From Lepidodermella squamata (Eukaryota; Gastrotricha), in NCBI GenBank assembly GCA_047495785.1, contig JBLDXI010000064.1:310001-374000 (forward strand): a stretch of 64,000 nucleotides of DNA. Direction: 5' to 3'. How positions within the stretch are numbered: position 1 is the stretch's first letter; the number at the start of each line of letters is the position of its first letter. Under the pieces are notes generated by a model that saw nothing but the letters and a program-made list of their open reading frames with translations, was not told the DNA's origin and made no database searches. A program made the position numbers and the translations under genes. Below, piece after piece: positions 36,384 to 46,930 of the stretch.

Positions 36384-39119
36384 TTATAATTTACGAAGCA
36401 GGAACCAGTTCGCATAACCGAAAAATCCAGCGGCCACCAGCAAGGCCAGAACATCTAGGAATCTGACTAGGCTGATTCGGCCGCTGAACAAGTTCTTCAT
36501 TTCCCTCTTGCCCTCGACGTAGTAGGAACAAGCCATCCAAACAATCAGCAGTTGATAAACCGTCACGCCAGCCGAGAACCAAGCCATCCATTGAATGTAA
36601 GTACCCAGAATCGTTCTATCCGTATTCGGAGCCTGAGCCACAACCTCAGTCTGACTGACAGCCATCGCGAGCAGGATAGTCACCGTAAAAGCAGGCCGCT
36701 CTGGCATAGAAGGGACCATTAGGAAAGTAACCAGGTCCAAACCGCCCAAAATCGCTGTTGGTAGGTACAAATTGTTGATGTAGTAGCTCGGCGATCGTTT
36801 CAAGGTGACTTCAAAAACAGCCACAGTCACATTGAACCCATTGAATTTGGCCGAAGATAATAGGCTCGTGAAATCCTTGACGATCCATTCAGAGTTGTCA
36901 ACAGCTCCAGCATCCCATAGGAATTGAGGAGGGTTTGCAAAAGTTAGGATCCTGTCAGATCTCGTCAGACTGAACTCGAACGAGCATTTCTGGGTGTCGA
37001 AAGGAAATTCCTTCATATCCTGCGTGCAATCAGCCACGAAAAGGCCCTCCCGGGTCCAGTAGAAGTTGAAAGTCTTGTTAGGCTTCGATTCGGAGCCCAA
37101 ACCATCCATTGTGACTAGAAAATCATCCCCAACCGCTACATTCTTCATATAGACATTCGACTGGGCGCTGTTTATGAATCGGAGCTGGGGAAGCCAGATT
37201 TGATCAGGCCTCGCGACGTAGATCTGCTCTTTCGGCCGCGAGCTGATGACATCCTTCGTGTTCTTAGGACAGGTATTGACCATCCAAGACATTAGAATGA
37301 CCCCACTCACCGAAATCGTGTCGTCGACACTCGATAGTTCGTTGAGCCCAGGAACGTAAAAAGTCATGTTTACCAAATTCGGCTTTGATTCGTCGATCTG
37401 GGGCGGCACGTAGCGATTCGTGTCGAAATGATCGCATCGCTTCAGAATGTCTTCAGTTGTTTTGAAAGGAACCCTAGGTGGAGGATTCGGATCTCCGTCC
37501 AAGCTAGGGAGCAAACTTCGAACTTGGACACTGGTGCCCAGTTTTGCCGAGCTTTCAACCGGCTGTGGAATCATTGTTGGTGGAACTGTTTCAGAAGTAG
37601 TAGAGTGAGTTGGCCCCAGGGTCGATGAAGTTGAAGTAGTAGGCAGAGATTTCCCGCAGACGTAAGGCAACTCGCTTATCTCATCCGTCGTTAGGACAGT
37701 TCGGTGAATTGTCACACAGGCAATGCTGTCCCCAGGTTGGCCATTAACCCAGCTGTTTGACTGAGAGTCCCACGAACGAAGAGATGCAAATGTGCCATAG
37801 AAATATTTTATGCTGCTGACGTCTATGACCGAATTCAACGATGTCTTGCCAGCAACAAGAGTATCGTTTCCTGGGTTCTGATAGTAAGTTTTGAAATTGC
37901 CATTCTTGTTATCGAATGTTATCGCGAAAAACGTCCAATTGTTCCGCATCGTATAGGGAATGTTCAACTGGACCAGCAGGCTAAACGAAAGAACAACCCC
38001 ATCAGCAGGACGGCAGAGGATTCCAAAATAGTTCGGTATCACAAACACTCCTCGAGTCGACTCACAAGTGCTTTTGTAGTAGAACGCGACTGTGTAGACA
38101 GGTAAAACTGGCATCCCAGATAAAAGAGTAATGTAATCGCCAGCTTTTGATACCGTTATCGAACCAGAACCAAACGGACCCGTTGCGTTGCTAGCTACCC
38201 CGGGTAGATTGGCTAATGGCGTTCGAAACCTATCCGAGCCGTATTTGAGGAAAATGCTGTCCCTTGGCTTTCTCATCGGCATGTGGAACACGAGACTGTC
38301 GATTTGTGGCATCAACGTGAAAGTTGATGGTAGCGTCGACGCGGGAGTTGCCATAGTTTTGCCACACGCGAACGGAATAACATCCAGTTCACTGTCCTCC
38401 AGAACAGTTGTTGGGTAGAGAACCATGCAGGCGAAAAAATCAGCATTTGGGGTTGTTAGGAAGGTTTTCCCACCCGAATCAGCTCGTCCTATGTACAGTG
38501 TAGTCGGTGTTAAAAATTTGAAAGCAACTTTATCGATCCAGTTCAGGGAAACTCCATTCGTCACCGCTTTGCTAACAGCCCACCGCCAGCTTTGCTGACC
38601 TGAATTGTAAATCACAACTACAAAACTCCACTCGCCTGTTGATATGTCCAAGGTTTCAGTTCTGTCCTCATACTGCGAACCGGTCCAAATTGCCAAAATC
38701 ATCTTGTTGTTAGCGCAACGAAGTGAAAACTTGCTTTCCAAGAGAACAATGCCTGTTTCGGTATTAGAGCCTATTTTCACGTAAAATGACAGCGTGAAAG
38801 AGTCGAAAACAGCCGTGGAAGCTGCAAGGCTGTAAGCAGCGATCGGATCACTAGTTGTTTTCGATGTTGTCGAGCCTGATTTGAAAGGTCCCGATGCGGA
38901 TGGTAAAGCAGTCGATGTGCCATTTTGCGGCAAAAAGTTGCCTTTCTCAACTGAGAACACGAGGGTGTTACCTTGGTCCAGGTACCAAAGCAGCAATTTG
39001 TCACGAATAGGCAGTACGTTCAAAGCATCGTACGGGCTGTCGACCTGGGACGGCAGCGTTTGTTCACTGCTGCTCAGTGACGCTAATGAAATAGCGATTA
39101 ATGCAATGGCAAAACTCAT
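36384..39119 (-). CDS. Cys-loop ligand-gated ion channel with two N-terminal LamG/concanavalin-like domains (second copy)
   Basis: Single open exon of 911 aa with a signal peptide at the first Met. Domain order is as in the 28996 gene: two LamG-like domains (WSFVVVIYNSG and WTFFAITFDN positions), a shorter Ser/Thr/Pro linker of about 50 residues, then the channel with DQIWLPQLRF, the 13-residue Cys loop and four membrane segments. The LamG part is only moderately similar to the other copy, with many substitutions and indels. From the linker end (SLLPSLDGDPNPPPRVP) to the stop the two proteins differ at only about ten positions, including E/Q and S/R changes just after M2 and A/V in M4. Same convergent arrangement with a CTLD gene. 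Confidence 0.9.
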   Translation of the reverse strand: MSFAIALIAISLASLSSSEQTLPSQVDSPYDALNVLPIRDKLLLWYLDQGNTLVFSVEKGNFLPQNGTSTALPSASGPFKSGSTTSKTTSDPIAAYSLAASTAVFDSFTLSFYVKIGSNTETGIVLLESKFSLRCANNKMILAIWTGSQYEDRTETLDISTGEWSFVVVIYNSGQQSWRWAVSKAVTNGVSLNWIDKVAFKFLTPTTLYIGRADSGGKTFLTTPNADFFACMVLYPTTVLEDSELDVIPFACGKTMATPASTLPSTFTLMPQIDSLVFHMPMRKPRDSIFLKYGSDRFRTPLANLPGVASNATGPFGSGSITVSKAGDYITLLSGMPVLPVYTVAFYYKSTCESTRGVFVIPNYFGILCRPADGVVLSFSLLVQLNIPYTMRNNWTFFAITFDNKNGNFKTYYQNPGNDTLVAGKTSLNSVIDVSSIKYFYGTFASLRSWDSQSNSWVNGQPGDSIACVTIHRTVLTTDEISELPYVCGKSLPTTSTSSTLGPTHSTTSETVPPTMIPQPVESSAKLGTSVQVRSLLPSLDGDPNPPPRVPFKTTEDILKRCDHFDTNRYVPPQIDESKPNLVNMTFYVPGLNELSSVDDTISVSGVILMSWMVNTCPKNTKDVISSRPKEQIYVARPDQIWLPQLRFINSAQSNVYMKNVAVGDDFLVTMDGLGSESKPNKTFNFYWTREGLFVADCTQDMKEFPFDTQKCSFEFSLTRSDRILTFANPPQFLWDAGAVDNSEWIVKDFTSLLSSAKFNGFNVTVAVFEVTLKRSPSYYINNLYLPTAILGGLDLVTFLMVPSMPERPAFTVTILLAMAVSQTEVVAQAPNTDRTILGTYIQWMAWFSAGVTVYQLLIVWMACSYYVEGKREMKNLFSGRISLVRFLDVLALLVAAGFFGYANWFLLRKL

Positions 39120-40783
39120 TTTTTGCGAAAAAAGTCGAATATGAAAGTGGGCTTGAATTTTTTGACGAACGCTTAGATTGAGAAGAGCGGCGGTGGTGTT
39201 TTGCTTGCATTTTCTGAAATAAAGTTTGTGATCCCTGACACTGTGCCGAATTGCCAGTGCGTAGATGAAACTTGTGGCCGGATATTAAATTACAAAATAA
39301 AAAAAAACATTTTATTCAGAGAATTCAATCTAAATTCAAAGTTTTTATATTTGAATTTTGAAATCATTTTCCTTTTGTGCAACTTTTTTACTGATGAATT
39401 AAAATTGTTAATTTATCATCCTATAATACAGAAGCCGAAGAGCCGAGAAGTTCCGAATGTAAAATGAAGCGACAATTCAATTGCTCATACCACATTTCGC
39501 CCATTTCAATCAATCGTTCGAGTTTTTGACATCAGCTATCAGCAATCAGCTGCTCGCATTCAGCTGTTGTGCTGTTTTAGAATTGACATTGCGCCACCGA
39601 GAGTTATATTCGATGTTAATATCCGCTTGACTATTTTAGCGCCAGAATTTCCGGGCGGCAGTGTCATATCGTGATGCGCAACTGGAAATTAAAATCAAAC
39701 AACATAACGTTCAGCAACGCGAAGATTGCTTTGTAATGACGAAATTCTGCTGGATGCGAACAGTTGATTGAAAACAATTGATTTTGCTTTCACGTTTTCA
39801 GCATTTTAATCACAACTCTGAGCATCGAACGGCAAACCCTTATTTCATATTTTCGTATATCACATAAATCTCGGTGCGCCGAGCCAAAATTAATAAATCG
39901 ATTGCTATAATTGAACTTCTGAAATCCCTGACATTCTCCGATATATATGTGTTGTACGCCTATACGGGATTAAATCGTATGAGGGTAACTATCGATCGTC
40001 ATATATCATCGATTGCTGTAATCAAGGGCTATCGATTGATGCCAAATCGAATTCCGCGCGGAACTACTGGAAATATGATTTTTGCCTTCAAAATTGAAAA
40101 AATGCGGAAAATTCGCGTTTTTTGCCCAAAACTTGAACCTGAATGTGCCGCGTGGACTTCGACTTGGAATCAATCGATAGCCCTTGATTACAGCAATCGA
40201 TTGATATATGATGATCGATAGTTACCCTCACGGTTTGGCCGCTATGACAGTTTAAAATCGCTTATCCCGTATAGGCTTATGCCTATGCCGTATAAGCTTA
40301 GATCCTCTAAAAGCGTACAACATATGTATCAGAAATCTTAACAGCCAAAAACCGATGTTTTCATACATACCCGGTTCCAGCAGGCTGAAATAAAAGACGT
40401 CAGGGTTATTAGTTCAGAAACCTGCAACCACAAGGGTAACTGAAACACATTTACGACTACACTATCGATTTTTCGATGTTTGTTGAGTAGCAAAGTTTGA
40501 ATTCCGAGCTTTTCCGACAAAGACGGGTCATATCCAGGCTTTCCCCAGGATGCGTTACTGCAGAATATAGCCAAATGTCTCCACTCATTAATGAAATTAA
40601 ATATTTACATGCAGAACGTCCCTAGGTTACAAGCGAGGAGTGTCAAACTAAAGGGATAGACTGTCAACTCGAAGACACATTTATCCTGATTAATTTGGCA
40701 ATCAGATGTAAAAGCAGCTGAAAATATTCTTCTGTCGGAGTACGGTTCATGTTTATTTTCAACATTTTCTTACTGAATTAAGG
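39120..40783. other. Intergenic region with a fold-back element
   Basis: Between the channel gene (minus) and the first 7TM gene (plus). Contains the inverted-repeat element listed separately. The last about 150 bp (from 40620) resembles the upstream region of the second 7TM gene (46770-46920), sharing GGAGTGTC, AAAGGGAT, GACTGTC and ATCCTG in order, so it is likely promoter DNA. Confidence 0.55.
39936..40336. mobile_element. Fold-back (MITE-like) inverted-repeat element
   Basis: Outer arms read ATATATGTGTTGTACGCC at the left and the complement of GATACATATGTTGTACGC at the right. Inner arms of about 60 bp (39979-40038 and about 40159-40229) match almost fully, including GAGGGTAACTATCGATC and GCTGTAATCAAGGGCTATCG. 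About 120 bp of unique loop between. The open frame crossing it (39874-40221) is a by-product. Confidence 0.75.
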
Positions 40784-42016
40784 ATGCGATTGAACGCCAG
40801 CGAAGTGATCCAAGGATCATGGCTGATAGTCCAGATTCCGAATTTGGGCTTCGACTACCCAAGGCCGTACTTCATAGGGTGGTACCACGACTTAGGGGCG
40901 ACTACGATTCCCTCGCGACTGCCTTACACCCTACCCTTCGCACTGATAACTATTTCGATAACAATCGCCTCGGTATTCAATGTTGTGAATTCTCGAAAAC
41001 ATGGCGTGAAAAAGGACATTATGATTCTGTGGAGCTTGATGTGCGTTCGAGACATTACTTTCGCCCTAGCTGTATCACTACCGATTTTCCTTACACTCTA
41101 CGACAACTCCTGGCCACTAGGTGATGCCGGTTGTGCCGTTAACATGTGGATTATGATGGCTTCAGGGTCCTATGGAAATATTCTCGAAATGCTGGTCAGC
41201 TACGAGCGAAGGCTGCGAGTTCTATCAGAGAATCCTTATAGGAAGACCAATACGAAAAAGGTGAGTTTTATAGTAGAGATTTCATCGAAATCCATGTTCA
41301 ATTTCTTTCAACAGATTGTTGTACTCGCAATTCTACTTTTCATCATAGCCGGATCGTCAGTTTTGCCTCTGGTTGCGTATCCTTTCCAGATCTACGCAGT
41401 TTACCCAATCTCTTACCTCGTAGTAGGGAACAAAACCGAGACTAAGAATTTTTGTGGCAATTTCGAACATCGATTGATTGGCCCAGTCGACACAGCCCTT
41501 CTTCTTTGCTTGTACTACAGCTTGTGGGTCTTGATTACAGTGGCTTTCTCAACCTTGAACTACTACGCCCTAGCTCGTGGCATAGGCAAAGTTGGTGCTA
41601 GTACCACAGCTGGAACCACTGTGTCGAACAACACTCTAGCGACCATAGTGTCGAATAGAGCTAAGAAAACAGTTCGATTTCTCGAGGTTTACTACGCTAA
41701 ACAGAGCTTGATTACATTTCTAGTTTTCATGCTACTCTACCTGCCGTGTTTTGCGTGTTTCCTCTGCCAGATCTTCTACTTCAATTTCGGCACGAAATAC
41801 GCGACTGGCTGGCTTAACAAAGTTGGAATGTTCATGATTCTAGTTCAGGTCTTACTAGCTTCGATCTTGCGAAGTGTTAAACCTGGCGCTGTCGGCGAAT
41901 TTCTCGATATAATCAGGAAATTATGCCGAAAACCAGCCGTTTATGAGAACATAAAAATGCAAGGTGGCTCGATTGGAACTGTAACTCAACGTGGTGTGAG
42001 ACCGAGCCTAACTTGA
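40784..42016 (+). CDS. 7TM receptor, tandem copy 1
   Basis: Seven hydrophobic segments are visible: PFALITISITIASVFNV, IMILWSLMCVRDITFALAV, a third starting at CAVNMWIMMASGSYG and ending SYERRL (a DRY-like end of TM3), IVVLAILLFIIAG, LLLCLYYSLWVLITVAF, ITFLVFMLLYLPCFACF, and a seventh around VGMFMILVQVLLASIL. Cys at the top of TM3 and Cys in NFCGNFEH of extracellular loop 2 fit the class A disulphide. No signal peptide. Bases 41261-41314 are a 54-nt stretch with GTGAGT donor and CAACAG acceptor in the exact place of a real intron of copy 3; removing it gives 392 aa instead of 410. Class A-like, lineage-specific; ligand unknown, chemosensory or peptide receptor possible. Confidence 0.85.
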   Translation: MRLNASEVIQGSWLIVQIPNLGFDYPRPYFIGWYHDLGATTIPSRLPYTLPFALITISITIASVFNVVNSRKHGVKKDIMILWSLMCVRDITFALAVSLPIFLTLYDNSWPLGDAGCAVNMWIMMASGSYGNILEMLVSYERRLRVLSENPYRKTNTKKVSFIVEISSKSMFNFFQQIVVLAILLFIIAGSSVLPLVAYPFQIYAVYPISYLVVGNKTETKNFCGNFEHRLIGPVDTALLLCLYYSLWVLITVAFSTLNYYALARGIGKVGASTTAGTTVSNNTLATIVSNRAKKTVRFLEVYYAKQSLITFLVFMLLYLPCFACFLCQIFYFNFGTKYATGWLNKVGMFMILVQVLLASILRSVKPGAVGEFLDIIRKLCRKPAVYENIKMQGGSIGTVTQRGVRPSLT

Positions 42017-42666
42017 AGCCTAGCTCAAAAAGGATTCATGTTTTAGACAATGTAAATATCTAGTTAAAATCTAAATGTGATGCGTCAGTTTTTCAAGATG
42101 AAAAATGAAAAATGACAAAAAGTCATGAGATGAGAATTTTTCCCAAGATCTACCTACAAATCTACGAATGAAATCCGTTTTAGCCGAAGGCATCGAACCT
42201 CAACAATGCTAATGGGAATTCGGTTGATTATGCGCCTGTTTCTGAAACTTGGCACTTGACCGAACAACTTGCTACTTGGAACTTGTCAGTTTTTGTTTTT
42301 GAGATCAAATGCAGCCAGTGGTCCGACTCGGCCCAGCTCTCAGTGAGGTAAATCGCGCATTTTGAAGGAAACAATTACAAATCATAAGGGGAACCGCCGC
42401 ATTTTGCAGTGCATGGCAAGCGATTTTGGTCCATCTTCACAGTGATTTGGGCTATTTGATTGAAGGAAAAGGAAAGGATGAAAGATACAGAATGCTATGC
42501 TGCTTTTTAAAACAGGTCATGTGGTTTTGTGTATTCTCATAATATTACTAAAAAAGGAAAAAACGCGGGAGAAAACTTAATACAAGAACAAATTGCATTA
42601 GACGCAAGCTACACAAAAATGTGTTTCTATTAAGCTGTAGCTCAGCTTTGCTTGTAAAATTTAACA
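42017..42666. other. Intergenic
   Basis: Downstream of 7TM copy 1 and upstream of a decayed protease gene. No exon recognised. Confidence 0.5.
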
Positions 42667-44560
42667 ATGCGCCATCACACGGCAACTATTACAACCGTTT
42701 TTCTTCGTTTGGTGTTCGGAGTAGCAGATGCTCAAGATCTCGAATGTGGGACTGTGAACCCCACTGCTATTGCGAAATCAAGAGGCCCTGGCAATCACCC
42801 ACATGACTACCCATGGCTGGTTAGTTAATTTGATAATTTATCTTTGAATAGAAACAGGATGTTTGTGCAAGGTCTTCCTGGAAATTAATAACAGCCGCGA
42901 AACGTCAACATTATATTGCGGAGCTTCTCTCATACCGAGGCAATGGCTGATAATGCTGGAGAGACTCCAATCTTGTAATTTTCTCCATTTCCGCTATTTG
43001 ATTGTCCATGCTTGCTTTCCACAGGATCAAAGTTCGGCATAACGTCAGTGTTCGTGCGAAGACAGCGTCATACGAATCTTTTGTTTCTCCACCGCCTCTG
43101 GTTCATCCAATTTACAACGGACAACGGCAGTCAGCATTTCTACGACTATGATTTCGCTCTGTTGCGATTGACGACCCCAGCTCATCGATTCTCGCAGCAG
43201 ATTCTCGCTCAAATGCAACCCTGGATATAGTTACTACACATCAGTCAATATGGCCGCGTGCATGCCTATATTTAGACCTTCAAAAATTTGAAGATGTACC
43301 CTAGTAGGTAAGGAAAATCTCAAAAATATGCCCGATTCAGCGAATATCATCTCTAACTATTTAGGCTGTGGTACCGTTCCAGCAATTCAAAACGGCAACG
43401 TATCTCCTGGTATGTCGAGTATCGGAGTTACCCGGAGCATATCATGCAACCAACGTTTTGTGCTTCGTGGAAATGCTTCCATATTTTGCCTCTCGAACTT
43501 GACGTGTTCCCAGTCTGGTCAGACAACGAAGTCAGACAACGAAGACCTGTGAGTTTCTACATTTATGACTAACACCAACAAGAATAGGTAAGCTTAATAT
43601 TCCCTTCCTTCGGAGGAGCTTTTAGTACACTTCCTGCTTGAAGAAATCACCAAAAAACCACATGAGGACCCTCTGGTCAAATATATTCAGGTCTGAAATC
43701 ACCCGTAATTACCCTCAGCTCGAGTACCCTACTTTGTACTTTGTACACTGACTCGGATTATATTTCGTGGCTGTTAGAAATAATAATGTCACCTACATTC
43801 TTGGAAACGGCAAGTATCAAGTATTATCCCAATTGCAAACTAAAATCTGTTAGCGACTGTTTGCAAAATCCGTAGTTTTCTCCATGGCTCTCCTTGAACT
43901 ACTGATGTCTGATGTCTGTTTACTGTTTATATAGATTCGTGAAATGCACGAGCAGTTGTGGAATGTGACAGCCTTTACAGATGGCGAGGCGCAGGGCGCA
44001 GGTGCGGCGGCTCGTTGCTGAGATCGACGACACCATTGGCGGCACGTTCGACCCGAACTGCCGCAACCCCGATGAGTTCAGCTGTAGTAATTTTTCATAA
44101 TTCAATGAAAAATGGCACCCTGCTACACAGTGCGACGTGCAATCAGACCAGGTATTGCAAATTGCTCATCTGCTCGTAAACCGTGGAGCTGATGTGAATT
44201 ACAAGGAGGAATATGGCATGACGGCGTTAATGCTTGCGGCTTGGAATGGACAAGTCAATTTAGTTGGACAGTTGCTGGATCACAGCGCTGCAATCGACGC
44301 TAAGGATAAAAGTGGCTTGACGGCGTTGATAATGACGGCTAGTAGTGGGCAAGTCGAGTTAGTTCGATTGTTGCTCTGTCGAAATGCTGCCATCGGCCAT
44401 CAAGGCCAAAGATATCGGTGGCAATATCGGAGGTACAAATAAGGATGCCACAAATTCAGATGGCATGACAGCTCTTGATATTGCTATTTGTTCTAACAAA
44501 ACCGCTGCGGCCGATTTGCTGAGGTCGCGAGAAGCAAGTCGAGCGAAGTCATCGTGTTGA
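42667..44560 (+). pseudogene. Decayed trypsin-CCP-ankyrin gene
   Basis: Pieces follow the intact genes at 56433-61151 and 61356-63902 in order. Exon 1 reads a weak signal peptide then DAQDLECGTVN and DYPWL. A protease exon keeps CGASLIPRQWLI but the TAAHC motif is gone. The next exon has IKVRHNVSVRAK, then a 7-bp tandem duplication (ACAACGG at 43114-43120 and 43121-43127) that shifts the frame before YDFALLRL, and it stops before the CLPD segment. The GDSGGP exon is missing. One CCP exon remains (43362-about 43550, altered at its end), then an ankyrin part with a frameshift near 43995 and a stop in SCSNFS, further ankyrin repeats (44137-44420) and the family C-terminus ending AKSSC-stop at 44560. 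Clearly a pseudogene. Confidence 0.9.
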
Positions 44561-44601
44561 TATCAGCGGAATCACGGAGATTTATCATCTTTTATTTATT
44601 A

Positions 44602-45531
44602 CCGTCATTTGGGGTAATCTGGGTCATTGGGGCTATTCGGACGAATGTTCATGCAAACAGGAGAATGAGCATGGCTCCAAAACTACCCGGCCGTTAGCAA
44701 TGAAATTTTGCACGGAGTTAGGTGGGAAGACGACCCACATACCGTAAAAATTTCATGATCTGAGAGTAAGTGGTTGTGAAGATATGGGCTTACCTTTCAG
44801 GTGTAAGTTTAAATCAGTTTAAGCACTGTTCTGCGTTGAATTACCTGGACCCGAAGATAATTTTGCTGGACCTGCGCCCAATTTTTCCTGAATCTACAGA
44901 CGCCAGGGCACCCATGAAAATTAAAAACGCCCCGATCCGACTCGTACTTTTGTCTAATTAATTGCGTCCTTTTAGCCCCACGAAAAAATGATGTTGTGGG
45001 GCTATTCGGTCTGCCATTTGAATATGCTAATGAACTGCGTTGTTCAAACGTTCCTGGCTGATTAAAGCGGACTTTTACTTCATTTACAATTTAATTTTTG
45101 AATAAGCTGGAAAGACTGCAAAATACTAGTTTATTGGCCTACGACATTGCCATTTAATTAATTACGACTAAAATTGACAAATAATTCAACTAAAAATCAG
45201 TGTTTTAGTTTGCTCAAATTCTTGGGCATAAAAATAATAATAAAAAAATTTTGCGGAAAAAAATTGCTCCGCGGCGTGGACTCGAACCCTCGTTTCGTAC
45301 TTTGCTATGCTTTCTAAAAGCACATCTAAAGCCACTCGACCACTGAACACAGCATATTAGTAACATTTATTTAATTATCATTAATAGCCCCACACCTGTC
45401 CGAATAGCCCCATCCGTGGGGCTATTCGGAATCCTGGTTCCATTGGAATCAGGACCTTCTGAAACGTGTAAAAATGCAAAAAAAATCAGGGGGTAATTTT
45501 TTTTCGCCGTCCGGATAGCCCCAACTGACGG
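44602..45531. mobile_element. Non-autonomous DNA element, TA-flanked
   Basis: Ends are CCGTCATTTGGGG and CCCCAACTGACGG, inverted repeats with one mismatch, each bordered by TA (44600-44601 and 45532-45533) as for Tc1/mariner-type insertions. The motif GGGGCTATTCGG and its complement recur inside at both ends and near 45000 and 45380-45430. No transposase. It sits directly behind the decayed protease-ankyrin gene. Confidence 0.7.
45266..45355 (-). other. tRNA-like relic
   Basis: On the minus strand GGTCGAGTGGC (D-arm-like), a 7-nt loop TTTAGAA on a TGCT/AGCA stem, and GGGTTCGAGTCC (T-arm-like) appear in tRNA order. The T stem and acceptor stem do not pair properly, so I do not call a gene. 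It may be a tRNA-derived module captured by the surrounding non-autonomous element. Confidence 0.3.
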
Positions 45532-45533
45532 TA

Positions 45534-46930
45534 TCTCTGAGATTTATCTCTGAATGTTACCGAGTGCAAACTATGATGTTATCCTTCCCCTTCACTCTCA
45601 ATCAGTGTCTGTGCCGATTTTGTGCTGTTGTTACCGATACTGATGATTTTCGCGAAAATGCAAGATAACCGCACAGTAAACGAAAAATATCATGCATTTC
45701 TTTGTGAGTAATTGTAACTCGAGTTTCAAATTTGAGATGAAAAATGAGTGAGTCCTTCTCGACTTTTTTCCCGCGAATTCATGCATCGTGCACTGCGCAA
45801 ACTTCAGAAGCCTGTTGCTGGCAAGTTTGGCTGGGCATCCAACGGGGGACTGATGAAAAGGTGGGTTGAAGATACCTCAATTGATCTTGGACCTCAATTG
45901 GCTACACAGACCAATCTTGCATGGTCTGACCAAAATGAAGGCTCGATTATTTCGATGAATCGTGGTGACAAAGCTGGTCCTATGCGAGATGCGTGCTGGT
46001 ATGGATGCCGAATGCCGAACCTGGGGCAAGACAGCTTGAGTGGGATTTATAGTATGAGATAATATATTTCGAAAAGGGAGAAATGCTTTCTGCCACCAAA
46101 TATGAAAATCCAAAAATTGTCATTAAATTGAGGTTTCTTGCCACCAAATTGGTCTTTATTCCACCAAAACAAGGCTTACCACCAATTTAGGGTTTCTTGT
46201 CACCAATTAGTGTAATATAACGCGCTGTCCAACTTAACCTCCTCATCTCTTCGCCATTTAGAAAGATAATTGCGCGCAAATTCGCACAGCCCTGAAGTTC
46301 TACGCTGATTCAGAGTATCTAATTTGTATTCAACTGCCCAGCTTTAAAAATGAAATTTTAAATTGAAATTTACACATACTCTATTGAAACATTTTTTGCG
46401 CTTCGCCGTAAAAGAATTAACGTCAAATACAGACTCTAGCGACCAGTAATTTGTAGTTTCAATAACTCTAATCTTATTTGAATGCGGTGTTACACTGCCT
46501 TCTGTAGAATGAATGCCAAATCGAAATTGAGAGGAATTTATGTAATGAGGAAATTCCTCTCATAATTATCATAAGGTGACATTTGACCCTAATTATCTCT
46601 AACAACACTTTTTTATCATAAACAACGCAGCTGCGGCGTCCTAGCTACGTCTCACGCTGTCAATAACATTCAGGAAGATTGTGCGTCATGAGCAAACTGC
46701 CATATTTGATTATCCTTGATGTGGACACTGCAAAAATGTACCCAATGTATGAAAGGCGAATGTCCTTTAGTTACATGCTAGGAGTGTCGATGATGTAAAG
46801 GGATTGACTGTCGTATCGACGCTGATCGAATACACACTCATCCTGTTTAAGTTTCAATCAGCCCTGAAAGCAGGTGCGAGTGCTCGTCTGTCGCAGTCCG
46901 GTCCGTGTTTATTTCTTTCCTGCTGTAAAG
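45534..46930. other. Intergenic
   Basis: An open frame at 45748-46062 (plus) has no recognisable domain or splice support. Between 46090 and 46210 there are four loosely repeated CCACCAAAT-type segments. The last about 150 bp resembles the region before 7TM copy 1 and is probably promoter. Confidence 0.45.

Noticed and set aside
45266-45355. tRNA-Leu gene on the minus strand
   Set aside because: D-arm and T-loop look right but the T stem and acceptor stem fail to pair, so it was kept only as a relic.
45748-46062. 104-codon open frame upstream of 7TM copy 2
   Set aside because: No recognisable domain, no conservation with the other receptor flanks and no splice support.
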